A stretch of DNA of 45,761 nt from Bacillota bacterium (GTDB lineage: Bacteria; Bacillota_I; Bacilli_A; Erysipelotrichales; Coprobacillaceae). Shown here piece by piece: positions 33,760-41,629 of the stretch. A program made the translations under genes and the position numbers. Position 1 is the stretch's first letter; every line of letters begins with the position of its first letter. The stretch covers positions 1-45,761 of the forward strand of contig JAUNWT010000009.1 of assembly GCA_030540195.1 (NCBI GenBank), given 5' to 3'. Under the pieces are notes generated by a model that saw only the letters and a program-made list of their open reading frames with translations, was not told the origin of the DNA and did no database searches.

Positions 33760-34632
33760 TTAACTTACATATTCTTTATAAACAGAATGTCCTTGTTCCT
33801 TTCCTAAATGATTAATTAAACATTCTTCTAATGGCAGATTTTGCATCGATGCTTCTTCAATATAATGTCTAATGTGAAGATGTCTTGATTTAAGAAATCT
33901 TTCATGAGATTCATATTTATCATAAATATGATGAAGCTTTTCAATATATTGTTGATATCCATTTAAAGCATCCTCTTTATTTGCAAAAGATCCAACATGT
34001 GTTCCAGAATAATAAAGTTCATAACTCATTTGATAAATATCAAATTCAATAAATGTTTTAACCATACCAATCGTATTAATATATTCTTCTACAACAAATA
34101 ATTTCTTTTCATTTTTACTTAAAAAATTTTTCAAAGAATCCATACATGTATAACTTAATATTTTCTTTCTTAAAGAATCATTTGCCTTTGACATAATAGA
34201 AAGATAATCTTCATTTCCTTCGTTATAATAATAACAAAATGATCCAGGATGTCTTGAAACTGAATGTTTTGGATATTTTTCTTTTAAATATAGGATACTT
34301 GCATCATATCCTCTATCTTTTGAACAAATGACAATTCTTGTTTTCTTTGAAACATAAGAAAGTAAATTTGTAAGTTCTGCAACAATACAAAAATCCATGA
34401 TATTTTTTGCTACGCATTCTTTTCTGATATTTAAAATATTAATAAGTTTTATATGTTTATTATTTTTATAATTCATTATCTTTTCATCAATAAATGGATC
34501 ACTGATAAAAAGATAAACTAGTGTATGCTTTGGTATTTCTTTAGGTATTTGATAGCCAATATTTTCACTATCTACTAAAACAATTTCTTTAACCAAATGA
34601 TATTTAATTTTATTTATGATTCTTTTTAACAT
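33760..34632 (-). CDS. PIN/NYN-like domain protein
   Basis: 290-residue protein. The N-terminal 120 residues have the order of a PIN-like NYN ribonuclease domain: IVLVDSENIG (Asp21, Asn24), then NIMDFCIVAELTNLL (Asp80) and IVICSKDRGYDASILYLKEKY (Asp106, Asp110). These acidic residues would bind the metal. The rest (about 150-290) is a charged alpha/beta region without recognised motif. It is followed by the 32-residue peptide and divergent from a WYL regulator across an inverted repeat, which suggests a regulated conflict or RNA-decay role. Activity is inferred only from motifs. Confidence 0.7.
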   Translation of the reverse strand: MLKRIINKIKYHLVKEIVLVDSENIGYQIPKEIPKHTLVYLFISDPFIDEKIMNYKNNKHIKLINILNIRKECVAKNIMDFCIVAELTNLLSYVSKKTRIVICSKDRGYDASILYLKEKYPKHSVSRHPGSFCYYYNEGNEDYLSIMSKANDSLRKKILSYTCMDSLKNFLSKNEKKLFVVEEYINTIGMVKTFIEFDIYQMSYELYYSGTHVGSFANKEDALNGYQQYIEKLHHIYDKYESHERFLKSRHLHIRHYIEEASMQNLPLEECLINHLGKEQGHSVYKEYVS

Positions 34633-34676
34633 ACAAATCCCCCTTTTCTTTAAAACTATTATATAATGTTAAAAAG

Positions 34677-34708
34677 GCTAATACCGTCTTATATAAGTAG
34701 GTATTAGC
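34677..34708. promoter_or_regulatory. Inverted-repeat operator between the PIN-like and WYL genes
   Basis: GCTAATACC (34677-34685) and GGTATTAGC (34700-34708) are perfect 9-bp inverted repeats separated by 14 bases, in the 115-base divergent promoter region. On the minus strand TATAAT lies about 13-18 bases downstream of one half; on the plus strand TATGAT (34722-34727) lies downstream of the other. This is the expected position for a dimeric repressor. WYL is the obvious candidate. Confidence 0.65.
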
Positions 34709-34747
34709 GTATGCTTTCATATATGATAGTGATACGAGGTGATTTAA

Positions 34748-35764
34748 ATGAATAGAAATAAAGATAGTGATTCATATATTAAATATATTTCAGTGATTGA
34801 TTTAATTATTAAAAATAGTGATGAAAAAAATCCAATTACGATTAATCAAATTCAAGATTTGATTTATGATAAAGGTTACGATTTTAAAATAGATTTTAGA
34901 ATCGTTAAAAAATTTGTAGAAAACTATAATAATTATTATGAAGATACAATCATTAAAGCGTATAAGGAAGGAAGAAATAATTACTTTTATTATGAAAACC
35001 CTAATTTAGATTTGATGGAAGCAAAAGCAATTATTGATCTTGTTTATAGTTCTCATTTCTTTACTTTAAAAACAAAAGAAAACTATAAAAAAAGAATGCA
35101 AGATTTATTCAGCATTCATAACCAAGCTTATTTTCAAAAAAGATTAAATCTTCATGTTGTTAAAAATGAAAATGAACAAGTTTTCTATCAAGAATTAGAA
35201 GTCATTACCAAAGCCATCAAAGAAAAGAAAAAAATTCGCTTTGAATATCAAAAACCATCTTTAACACTTAATGAAAACCATAAACTAACAGAATTAGCTC
35301 CAATCGATACTGTCTTTTCTAATAATGAATATTATCTTTTATGTCAAGGAGCTAAAGATCCAAATACATGTATTCAATATCGTTTAGACTATGTAAAAAA
35401 TGTTGAAATCGTTAAAGATAGTGAAGTAAAATTTGATGATTATCAATTAGACTCATTTGAAAAGAAACTCAATAATATGACTTACATGTATGGCGAAGGA
35501 AAAATTGAAGTTATTGAACTTGAATTTACACCAAATGTCTATTCCAATATGATTGATAAATTTGGTAAAGATATTCATCCTAAAAAAATAAATGAAAATC
35601 TTTATTGTGTCCAAGTAAGACACATTATAAATAGTACATTTTATTCATGGATCATCGGCTTTGGTGGACATATTCAAATTTCGAATAATGATGTACATAA
35701 AAAACAATTTAAAGATTTTTTAATGAAAAATTTTATAAACGAAAATAATGCTGAAAAGTTTTAA
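34748..35764 (+). CDS. WYL-domain transcriptional regulator
   Basis: 338-residue protein, the only plus-strand gene of this stretch. An N-terminal winged helix-turn-helix (about 20-65, ITINQIQDLIYDKGYDFKIDFRIVKKFV) is followed by a helical linker and a WYL domain (about 155-240): AIKEKKKIRFEYQK, ELAPIDTVFSNNEYYLLCQ, YRLDYVKNVEI. A C-terminal WCX-like extension ends the protein. WYL regulators sense nucleotides or nucleic acids and control defence operons such as BREX and CBASS in other bacteria. GAGGTGA precedes ATG 34748. Confidence 0.88.
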   Translation: MNRNKDSDSYIKYISVIDLIIKNSDEKNPITINQIQDLIYDKGYDFKIDFRIVKKFVENYNNYYEDTIIKAYKEGRNNYFYYENPNLDLMEAKAIIDLVYSSHFFTLKTKENYKKRMQDLFSIHNQAYFQKRLNLHVVKNENEQVFYQELEVITKAIKEKKKIRFEYQKPSLTLNENHKLTELAPIDTVFSNNEYYLLCQGAKDPNTCIQYRLDYVKNVEIVKDSEVKFDDYQLDSFEKKLNNMTYMYGEGKIEVIELEFTPNVYSNMIDKFGKDIHPKKINENLYCVQVRHIINSTFYSWIIGFGGHIQISNNDVHKKQFKDFLMKNFINENNAEKF

Positions 35765-35946
35765 TCAGCATTATTTTCATCTAATATACTTATAACAGGT
35801 GTTTTACAATTACACTGAAAATTCATTAATTTCAGTGTAATTGTAAAAGAAATATGCATTAAATATTTACAAGCTTCTTCGATAGCAACAGCAATGGCTA
35901 CAGTAGCTCCAGCCATTGGGGTGTTACCCATACCGATTAATCCCTT
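35761..35946 (-). pseudogene. Remnant of an unidentified coding sequence
   Basis: A 61-codon open stretch without a start codon at its 5' end runs from a TAG at 35947-35949 to a TAA at 35761-35763. The first 28 residues (GLIGMGNTPMAGATVAIAVA, then IEEACKYL) look like real protein with a glycine-proline-rich loop and an amphipathic helix. The rest is crossed by a perfect 19-bp inverted repeat and is probably not coding. I do not recognise the parent family. It overlaps the end of the WYL gene on the other strand. Confidence 0.4.
35802..35848. repeat. Perfect 19-bp inverted repeat
   Basis: TTTTACAATTACACTGAAA (35802-35820) and its exact complement (35830-35848) flank a nine-base loop. GC is low and no T-run follows on either side, so it is a poor terminator for the WYL gene. 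It may be a miniature-element remnant or a recombination scar; it lies within the gene remnant 35761-35946. Confidence 0.75.
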
Positions 35947-35952
35947 CTATTG

Positions 35953-35979
35953 AAAAAGGAGCACTTTTAAGCGACTCCT
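35953..35979 (-). terminator. Terminator of the AAA-ATPase/nuclease gene
   Basis: AGGAG and CTCCT (35975-35979 and 35957-35961) with an inner CGCTT/AAGTG pairing form a stem followed by TTTTT on the minus strand, 34 bases after the stop codon at 36014. Confidence 0.75.
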
Positions 35980-36013
35980 AATTGTTCTTATTTTATAAAA
36001 TTTAGATAAAATA

Positions 36014-37657
36014 TTATCTTTCTTCCCATTTAATACTTACATCTTTACCATGATGTGCAAGCCCTATATAAATGATTTTACCTTTTAATCCATAATCATA
36101 TTTATTATCTTTGATTTGTTGGATGGCCTTATTGGATAACTCATCCAATGCTTTTTCAAGATCTTTTTTATCTTCTTTTAAATATTTAAATTCTAAAACA
36201 AATGAAGTTTTCTTTTCATCTTTAGCTTTTAAAATTAAATCATCTCTACCTTTTCCAACTTCTCTATTAGAGATAATTTCATAATCTTTATCTAAACATA
36301 AGCACATTCCAAGCATCATCATATGATAACTGTTTTCTTTTTCTAAATCATGATAACTTGGTATCATTAAAATTTCTTTATACTCTTTTATGAACTTATC
36401 AGATTGTTCATATCTTAAATAGCGCATCAATCGATTGAGCTGACCATCTCCTAAAGAAAGATAATAGTCTGTTATATTTTTAAATTCTTTTTTTACTTCT
36501 TCATTCGGTATTCTAATTCGATAATAACCATCCATTAAATCAATTACTTGATCTACTGTAAGATAACCAGCATTTACGAACAAGCCCCATAGTGTTGGTG
36601 TACTTTCAACTTCATAAAAACTTGTTTGTAAATTTACTTCTGTATCTAAATACCCATCTTCAATTAACTCCTTATATTGTTCTTTGAAATCATGATTTGA
36701 TTTCTTAATACCATCTTTAATCATTGTATTTGCACTGGTATTGACCCAGTAAGATGTCAATTCTTTTGTATCAACATAATTTAATAATGACCATGGATTA
36801 TAGATATCTTGATTTCCTATGTGATAACCATCATACATTTCTTTTACTTCATTATTTAACTGTAATCCATAGTATTCTAATAATTTTCTTGTTTCATTAC
36901 TGTCAAAACCAAAATAAGAAGCATAACGTTGATCAGTTACATCACAAACAACAAGATTATTCAAATCACTAAAAATATTTTCCTTTGCTACCCTTTGTAT
37001 ACCCGTAATGAACGCATATTTTAAACTGTTTGAAGTCTTAAGAGAATTATGAAGTAATCCTGATAATCCTCCTCTTACTTCTTCATAGAAACCTTTAGTA
37101 TGAGATTCTATAAATGGTGTATCATATTCATCAATAAAAACCATCACTTCCTTATGATAGTAATCTTTCAATTTATCCATCAAAAACGAAATAGAATCTA
37201 CTATACCTTCTAAATTTCCATTCGAATAATTCATTAATCTATTTTCTAAAAAATCATGTTTATTTTGTTCGTATTTTGTTAAATCATTAAAAACATAGTT
37301 ATATCTGTCCCATTCTTTTAACATTTGATCTTGTATTGTTGAAACAATAGAAGCCTTATCTCTTTTTGCATCTGCAAAAGAAATAAAGATGGTTGGATAT
37401 TGATTTAATTCATTTGCATAAGGTGTGTCCATGATTTTAGTACCTTTAAAGATTTCTTTAGAATCTTTCGTGATATCAAAGAATTCAGATAACATGGACA
37501 TATTAATTGTTTTTCCAAATCTTCTTGGTCTTGTAACAAGTGTTACTTCAGAGCCTCTTTCTAAAAAATCTTTAATCATTAGTGTTTTATCTACAAAATA
37601 ATAATTTTCTTCTCTAAGTTTTCTAAAGCTTTTAATTCCTGTTGGTATCTTTTTCAC
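36014..37657 (-). CDS. AAA-ATPase-like protein with C-terminal PD-(D/E)XK domain
   Basis: 547-residue protein of the PF09820 (AAA-ATPase_like) plus PF08011 (PDDEXK_9) type. Walker A is RPRRFGKT at residues 43-50, Walker B VMVFIDEYDTPF, and the sensor-like FITGIQRVAKENIFS is present. The C-terminal nuclease fold has GRDDLILKAKDEKKTSFVLEFKYLK, which provides the D-ExK core. The start is GTG 37657, nine bases after GAAAGG; GTG 37666 directly abuts that site. Such proteins are often multicopy in gut anaerobes and their role is unknown; a defence role is possible. Confidence 0.9.
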   Translation of the reverse strand: MKKIPTGIKSFRKLREENYYFVDKTLMIKDFLERGSEVTLVTRPRRFGKTINMSMLSEFFDITKDSKEIFKGTKIMDTPYANELNQYPTIFISFADAKRDKASIVSTIQDQMLKEWDRYNYVFNDLTKYEQNKHDFLENRLMNYSNGNLEGIVDSISFLMDKLKDYYHKEVMVFIDEYDTPFIESHTKGFYEEVRGGLSGLLHNSLKTSNSLKYAFITGIQRVAKENIFSDLNNLVVCDVTDQRYASYFGFDSNETRKLLEYYGLQLNNEVKEMYDGYHIGNQDIYNPWSLLNYVDTKELTSYWVNTSANTMIKDGIKKSNHDFKEQYKELIEDGYLDTEVNLQTSFYEVESTPTLWGLFVNAGYLTVDQVIDLMDGYYRIRIPNEEVKKEFKNITDYYLSLGDGQLNRLMRYLRYEQSDKFIKEYKEILMIPSYHDLEKENSYHMMMLGMCLCLDKDYEIISNREVGKGRDDLILKAKDEKKTSFVLEFKYLKEDKKDLEKALDELSNKAIQQIKDNKYDYGLKGKIIYIGLAHHGKDVSIKWEER

Positions 37658-37748
37658 GGTTATCACCCTTTCGGTATTATTATAAACTATTTATTATACT
37701 ATCGCTATGTACTATTTAAATATTCAAATCAAATTTTATCATTTCATT

Positions 37749-37772
37749 AAAAAAGAAGTGTTTTCACACTTC
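37749..37772 (-). terminator. Terminator of the MATE gene
   Basis: GAAGTGT and ACACTTC (37755-37761 and 37766-37772) pair around a four-base loop and are followed by TTTTTT on the minus strand, directly after the stop codon. It is a clear rho-independent terminator. Confidence 0.85.
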
Positions 37773-39119
37773 CTAAGCATTTTCTTTTTTCATTTTTTTA
37801 CTTAAATAAATATAGAAACATACATTTAATATAATACCAACAATTGTCGCAATTGGTGCAGCTAAACCAATATTTGTTAAACTTGCATGTGGTTGAATTG
37901 ACATATAATACGCAAGTGGTAAACGTACAAGTAATGTTTGAGTAAGTCCTTGTACCATGACCCATACTGTTTGATCATGTCCATTAAAGTAACCAACCAT
38001 ACTGAATAATACAGCTGTTACAATTGTTTCTAATGCAAATCCTTTTAAATAAGCATATCCTTGTAAAATAACGGCTTTTTCTGTTGTAAAGATACTTGTT
38101 AGTAAATCTCCTTTAAATAAAACTAAGATAAAAACAACAACACCAATGCTTAAACCGATACCCATCCCTGTAAACATTGCATGTTTTGCTCTTTTTTCAT
38201 CACCTGCACCCACATTTTGTGCAACGAAAGATGCCATTGATTGCATTAATGAACTTGGCACTAACATTGCAAAGTTAACGATTTTACAAGCCACACCATA
38301 ACCTGATGAAGCTTCTAATCCTAAACGGTTAATAAAAGCACATAATGCTAAAAATGAAATTTGTGTTAGACATTCTTGTAAGGCTAATGGTAAGCCAATT
38401 TTTAATGCACGAACACAATGTGGATTGATCTTAAAATCGTGTTTTGTAATTTTAAATGGTAGTTTTCTTTTAAATAACAACATTAAGGCAAAAACAACAC
38501 TAATTGCTTGAGCAAAGACAGTGGCCATGGCAGCTCCTGCAGCATCTAAATGTAATCCTGCAACAAGAACTAAATCTCCTATAATATTAATAACACATGC
38601 AACTGCGACAAATAAAAGAGGTGATTTACTATCTCCTAACCCTCTAAAGATGGCAGATAAAAGATTGTAAGCAACAATAAAGAAAATACCTGCACCGCAA
38701 ATTCTTACATAAGTGGCTGTTAAGCCAAGGGCTTCTTGAGGCGCTTGCATCAAACTTGAAATTGGTGTAGCTAATGTAATCATAACTACAAATAAAACAG
38801 CCGAAATGATTGCAAAGACAACCGTTGCTCCACCTATTAAAGCACCAATTGAATTCATTTTCTTTTCACCAATATATCTTGCAATTAAAACAGTAATCCC
38901 CATCGCAAATTGTGTAACGACGAATGTTACTAAGTTTAATACTTGACTTCCTGTTGAAACAGCTGAAAGTCCTGCTGTTGTTCCAAACCTTCCAACAACA
39001 AGTAAATCAACCGCCCCATAAGCCGCTTGTAAAATAAGTGCTCCTAAAACAGGAATCATAAATAATGATAATTTTTTTAAAATACTTCCCTGTGTAAAAT
39101 CTGATTTAGCTTGATCCAT
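37773..39119 (-). CDS. MATE-family multidrug efflux transporter
   Basis: 448-residue membrane protein with about 12 helices. It should export cationic drugs or metabolites using a Na+ or H+ gradient. The opening SILKKLSLFMIPVLGALILQAAYGAVDLLVVGRFG and the second-half repeat KIGLPLALQECLTQISFLALCAFINRLG are the typical MATE halves. It starts in the TAATG that ends marR, so translation is coupled and expression follows the MarR regulator. The family contains many uncharacterised members; substrate unknown. Confidence 0.92.
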   Translation of the reverse strand: MDQAKSDFTQGSILKKLSLFMIPVLGALILQAAYGAVDLLVVGRFGTTAGLSAVSTGSQVLNLVTFVVTQFAMGITVLIARYIGEKKMNSIGALIGGATVVFAIISAVLFVVMITLATPISSLMQAPQEALGLTATYVRICGAGIFFIVAYNLLSAIFRGLGDSKSPLLFVAVACVINIIGDLVLVAGLHLDAAGAAMATVFAQAISVVFALMLLFKRKLPFKITKHDFKINPHCVRALKIGLPLALQECLTQISFLALCAFINRLGLEASSGYGVACKIVNFAMLVPSSLMQSMASFVAQNVGAGDEKRAKHAMFTGMGIGLSIGVVVFILVLFKGDLLTSIFTTEKAVILQGYAYLKGFALETIVTAVLFSMVGYFNGHDQTVWVMVQGLTQTLLVRLPLAYYMSIQPHASLTNIGLAAPIATIVGIILNVCFYIYLSKKMKKENA

Positions 39120-39562
39120 TATTTTTCTCTCCCTTCACACATAACTTCATAAAACTTTTCAATCGTTTGAACCATGCAATTTGCTTCTTCATTTGAAACA
39201 TGATTCAAACATAAAGATAATTTTTGAAAATAATCTTTACTATATTTTTCAAAAATCATTTTCCCTTCATTTGTAACTGTCACATAAGTGATTCTTCCAT
39301 CATGTTTAGCTGTCTCCTTTTTTAAATACCCTTTTTCTTCCATTGCATGAATTGTACGTGTCACTCCTGGGCGAGGAAGATTTAAAACTTCACTCACATC
39401 TGAAACTTTAACTTTTTTATTACTTTCTTCAAGTTCAATAATTGCTTCCAAATAACGTACATAAGAAGGTAAAACTCCTTCTGGAAGTTTAGGCAACATA
39501 TCTAAAATTCTTTTAGCCATGTAACAGCTATCTAACATTTCTTTTACTTTTTCGCTTGTCAT
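39119..39562 (-). CDS. MarR-family transcriptional regulator
   Basis: 147-residue winged helix dimeric repressor. The wHTH is KVKVSDVSEVLNLPRPGVTRTIHAMEEKGYLKKETAKHDGRITYVTVTNEGK, with the DGR/wing motif DGRITYV. The N- and C-terminal helices form the dimer interface. GGAG precedes ATG 39562. It lies directly after a double palindrome that overlaps its own promoter, so it should repress the marR-MATE operon and respond to an inducer. Confidence 0.93.
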   Translation of the reverse strand: MTSEKVKEMLDSCYMAKRILDMLPKLPEGVLPSYVRYLEAIIELEESNKKVKVSDVSEVLNLPRPGVTRTIHAMEEKGYLKKETAKHDGRITYVTVTNEGKMIFEKYSKDYFQKLSLCLNHVSNEEANCMVQTIEKFYEVMCEGREK

Positions 39563-39575
39563 TGATTTCTCCTAT

Positions 39576-39607
39576 TAATTACCAAAGGTAATTACCGTTG
39601 GTAATTA
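39576..39607. promoter_or_regulatory. Double palindromic MarR operator
   Basis: ATTACC-AAA-GGTAAT (39578-39592) and ATTACC-GTT-GGTAAT (39591-39605) are two perfect 6-bp palindromes with three-base spacers that share the central ATTACC/GGTAAT overlap; the outer arms TAATTACC and GGTAATTA also match. The site covers the region just downstream of the -10 and 14 bases before the marR ATG. Confidence 0.85.
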
Positions 39608-39631
39608 TATATTTATAAAAAAGATTGTCAA
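39604..39631 (-). promoter_or_regulatory. Promoter of marR-MATE
   Basis: Consensus TTGACA (39626-39631) and TATAAT (39604-39609) on the minus strand are separated by 16 bases. The -10 overlaps the edge of the double palindrome, as expected for direct repression. Confidence 0.85.
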
Positions 39632-39633
39632 GA

Positions 39634-39665
39634 AAAAAGATACTAACAAATTGTTAATATCTTTT
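39634..39665 (-). terminator. Terminator of the aldo/keto reductase-RibD_C operon
   Basis: AAAAGATATTAAC and GTTAGTATCTTTT pair with one mismatch around a short AATTT loop and end in TTTTTTC on the minus strand. It lies between the reductase stop codon and the marR promoter. Confidence 0.75.
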
Positions 39666-39670
39666 AATCA

Positions 39671-40342
39671 TTATGCTTTATAGCGAAGCCAAATAGCATC
39701 ACTTTTAAATCTTTTAACATCTAATAATTTAAGATGAATAAGTGGATGTGTGTTTTCTAATCCATCAAAAACAGACGGAAATTCTTTTCTACCATCAATA
39801 CTAGCACCAATTAATAAACTAATTTCATCAAGCAATCCTTCATCTAAAAAAGATGTATTAATGGCTGGGCCACCAACAACGCCCATACGTTCTACATGAA
39901 ATTCTTCATATAAAATTTCACATACCTTTTTTAAATCTATTTTCTCTTTTCCACAAGCAATCCAAGAAATATTTTGTTGATCTAAATAATCAAGATATTC
40001 TTTTGATACTTTTTCACTTGTGACAATTAAATAAGGTTTTTCCATATTTGTTGCATGAGGCCACAAAAGTTTTCCTTTTGTATCTAAAATAACTTCATAG
40101 CCCTTAGCATCACATTTTTTTGAATAGCCTGTTTGACCATACTCATCAAGTTTTTTTGCTTCAAAAATTCCTTCTGCCATTTCTAACTCAGCCGTTACCC
40201 GACCACTTACTGTTGTAGGAACATTTAACTCATCTAATGTTTGATAATAGTCTTCAACTCCTGGTAATTGTTCTGTCATAGCACAATCAATACGTCCATC
40301 TACTGATGTCATCATATGACAAATAATATAAGGTTTTTTCAT
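39671..40342 (-). CDS. RibD C-terminal domain (DHFR-fold) reductase
   Basis: 223-residue protein of the RibD_C family, a dihydrofolate-reductase-like NADPH fold. The opening YIICHMMTSVDGRID (substrate loop SVDGRI) and VERMGVVGGPAINTSFLDEGLLDEISLLIGASIDG match. It has no deaminase domain and no other riboflavin gene nearby, so it is probably a general reductase. ATG 40342 follows GGAGGAAAATTATAAA; it is one base after the aldo/keto reductase stop (TAA-A-ATG). The two genes form an operon controlled by the MerR-type promoter. Confidence 0.85.
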   Translation of the reverse strand: MKKPYIICHMMTSVDGRIDCAMTEQLPGVEDYYQTLDELNVPTTVSGRVTAELEMAEGIFEAKKLDEYGQTGYSKKCDAKGYEVILDTKGKLLWPHATNMEKPYLIVTSEKVSKEYLDYLDQQNISWIACGKEKIDLKKVCEILYEEFHVERMGVVGGPAINTSFLDEGLLDEISLLIGASIDGRKEFPSVFDGLENTHPLIHLKLLDVKRFKSDAIWLRYKA

Positions 40343-40343
40343 T

Positions 40344-41207
40344 TTATAATTTTCCTCCATAAACTGGAAAACCACTACTTTTACCATAGCTTTCAATTTG
40401 TTTAAAATGTTTTAATATTTTCATATCTTCATCACTAATAACAAAATCAACTTCACTGTTTGTTTTTAAATGATCAGGATTTGCTGTTTTAGGTAAAGAA
40501 ATAGCTCCTAATTGTAAAGTATAACGAATACATAATTGAGCAACTGAAACATGGTATTTATCAGCCATTTCTTTGATAGCTGTTTGATTTAAAATTTCAC
40601 CATGTCCAATTGGAGAATAAGCTTCTACAACAATACCTTGTTCATTACAATAATCTATTAAATCTAAAGGCGTATTACTAATATGAAGTAAGATTTGATT
40701 CACCATTGGTTTAATCTCACAAACTTCTAATAAGCTTTCAATATCTTCTTTTTTAAAGTTAGACACACCAATTGCTTTTAACTTGCCTTCTTTATAAGCA
40801 TCTTCTAAAGCTTTCCAAGCGGCTCTGTTTCCTTCTACATAACGATCATCACTTTGATTGACCTTATCCCAAGGCTGAGGACTATGAATAATCATCATAT
40901 CTAAATAATCAAGTCCCATTGTTTCAAGTGTTTGATCAATGCTTTCTTTGGCAGCTTGATAAGTTTTATGTTCAGCAGCAACCTTACTTACCACAAATAA
41001 ATCTTCTCGTGCTATACCACATGTACGAATACCTTCACCGACACCTTTTTCATTACCATAAGCTTGTGCTGTATCAAAATGACGATAACCTAGCTTTACT
41101 GCTTCTTTAATGGTTGATTCAACTTGATTATCATCAATAAACCAAGTTCCAAGTCCTAGTTGTGGTACTTCTATACCGTTATTTAATTTTAAATTTTTAT
41201 TATACAT
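40344..41207 (-). CDS. Aldo/keto reductase
   Basis: 287-residue NADPH-dependent carbonyl reductase with a TIM barrel. The catalytic tetrad can be read: Asp45 (HFDTAQAYG), Tyr50, Lys75 (VVSKVAAEH) and His108 (MMIIHSPQP). The C-terminal cofactor motif SLPKTANPDHLKTN is present. GGGGGA precedes ATG 41207. It is the first gene of an operon with the RibD_C reductase, behind a promoter with a 19-base spacer. A role in detoxifying reactive aldehydes or quinones is plausible; substrate unknown. Confidence 0.95.
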   Translation of the reverse strand: MYNKNLKLNNGIEVPQLGLGTWFIDDNQVESTIKEAVKLGYRHFDTAQAYGNEKGVGEGIRTCGIAREDLFVVSKVAAEHKTYQAAKESIDQTLETMGLDYLDMMIIHSPQPWDKVNQSDDRYVEGNRAAWKALEDAYKEGKLKAIGVSNFKKEDIESLLEVCEIKPMVNQILLHISNTPLDLIDYCNEQGIVVEAYSPIGHGEILNQTAIKEMADKYHVSVAQLCIRYTLQLGAISLPKTANPDHLKTNSEVDFVISDEDMKILKHFKQIESYGKSSGFPVYGGKL

Positions 41208-41234
41208 TTTTAAATCCCCCTTGTCACAATCCCT

Positions 41235-41265
41235 AGTCTAGTACCTAAAGTTAACTTTAGGTCAA
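41235..41265 (-). promoter_or_regulatory. MerR-type promoter with palindromic operator
   Basis: TTGACC (41260-41265) and TAGACT (41235-41240) on the minus strand are separated by 19 bases. The perfect palindrome ACCTAAAGTTAACTTTAGGT (41243-41262) sits inside the spacer. That is the classical layout for activation by MerR-family regulators. No merR gene lies within the window. The rest of the gap up to 41343 shows no gene. Confidence 0.85.
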
Positions 41266-41343
41266 GAATTATAATAAACTTTTATGTTTTAATTTCAGTG
41301 TGAATAAAATGTGCATAATGTGCACAAATTGTGAAAATAAAAT

Positions 41344-41375
41344 CCTCTTGATTTATTAAGTAATAAACGAAGAGG
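41344..41375 (-). terminator. Terminator of the ABC transporter operon
   Basis: CCTCTT and AAGAGG, with an inner TTTATT/AATAAA stem, form an interrupted hairpin followed by ATTTTATTTT on the minus strand. It lies about nine bases after the end of the DUF3781 remnant. Confidence 0.7.
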
Positions 41376-41383
41376 ATAAAAAT

Positions 41384-41627
41384 CTATTTTATTCTATGTG
41401 CAGTAATAATGGTATAACTTGAAGCATTAATGTTATTTTTATAGTATCATTTTCAATATACCAGCTTTCCCTTTACGATATATCGAACTCTTTTTATCTA
41501 AAACTTTATTCTTACAAAATTCTACAACATCTTCTTCAATTCCTAAATTTCTTTTGATTATAGATATTCCTAAATGTGCTGTATGAATTTTATAAATATT
41601 CATTAACAGTTCATTCTTTTCCATCAT
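41384..41627 (-). pseudogene. DUF3781 gene broken by two frameshifts
   Basis: The intact N-terminal part, 62 codons to 41439, reads ...IYKIHTAHLGISIIKRN then DVVEFCKNK...YRKGK, a DUF3781 pattern. One base is then missing: the next frame reads SWYIENDTIKIT. One more base is missing, and the following frame reads INASSYTIITAHRIK and stops at 41384-41386. Restoring one A in the AAA near 41465 and one A in ACATT near 41430 yields a continuous DUF3781 protein of about 80 residues. It is the last gene of the tetR-ABC operon. Either the gene is decayed, or two homopolymer sequencing errors are present. Confidence 0.8.
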
Positions 41628-41629
41628 TC

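Noticed and set aside
35802-35848. Rho-independent terminator for the WYL gene
   Set aside because: The stem is AT-rich and not followed by a T-run on the plus strand. It could still reduce read-through, but the sequence does not support a terminator call.
31902-37657. A complete Dnd, Ssp, Dpd, BREX or CRISPR system
   Set aside because: No modification genes, methyltransferase, PglZ, cas genes or repeat array are present; only the sensor-like, nuclease-like and regulator-like parts are seen.
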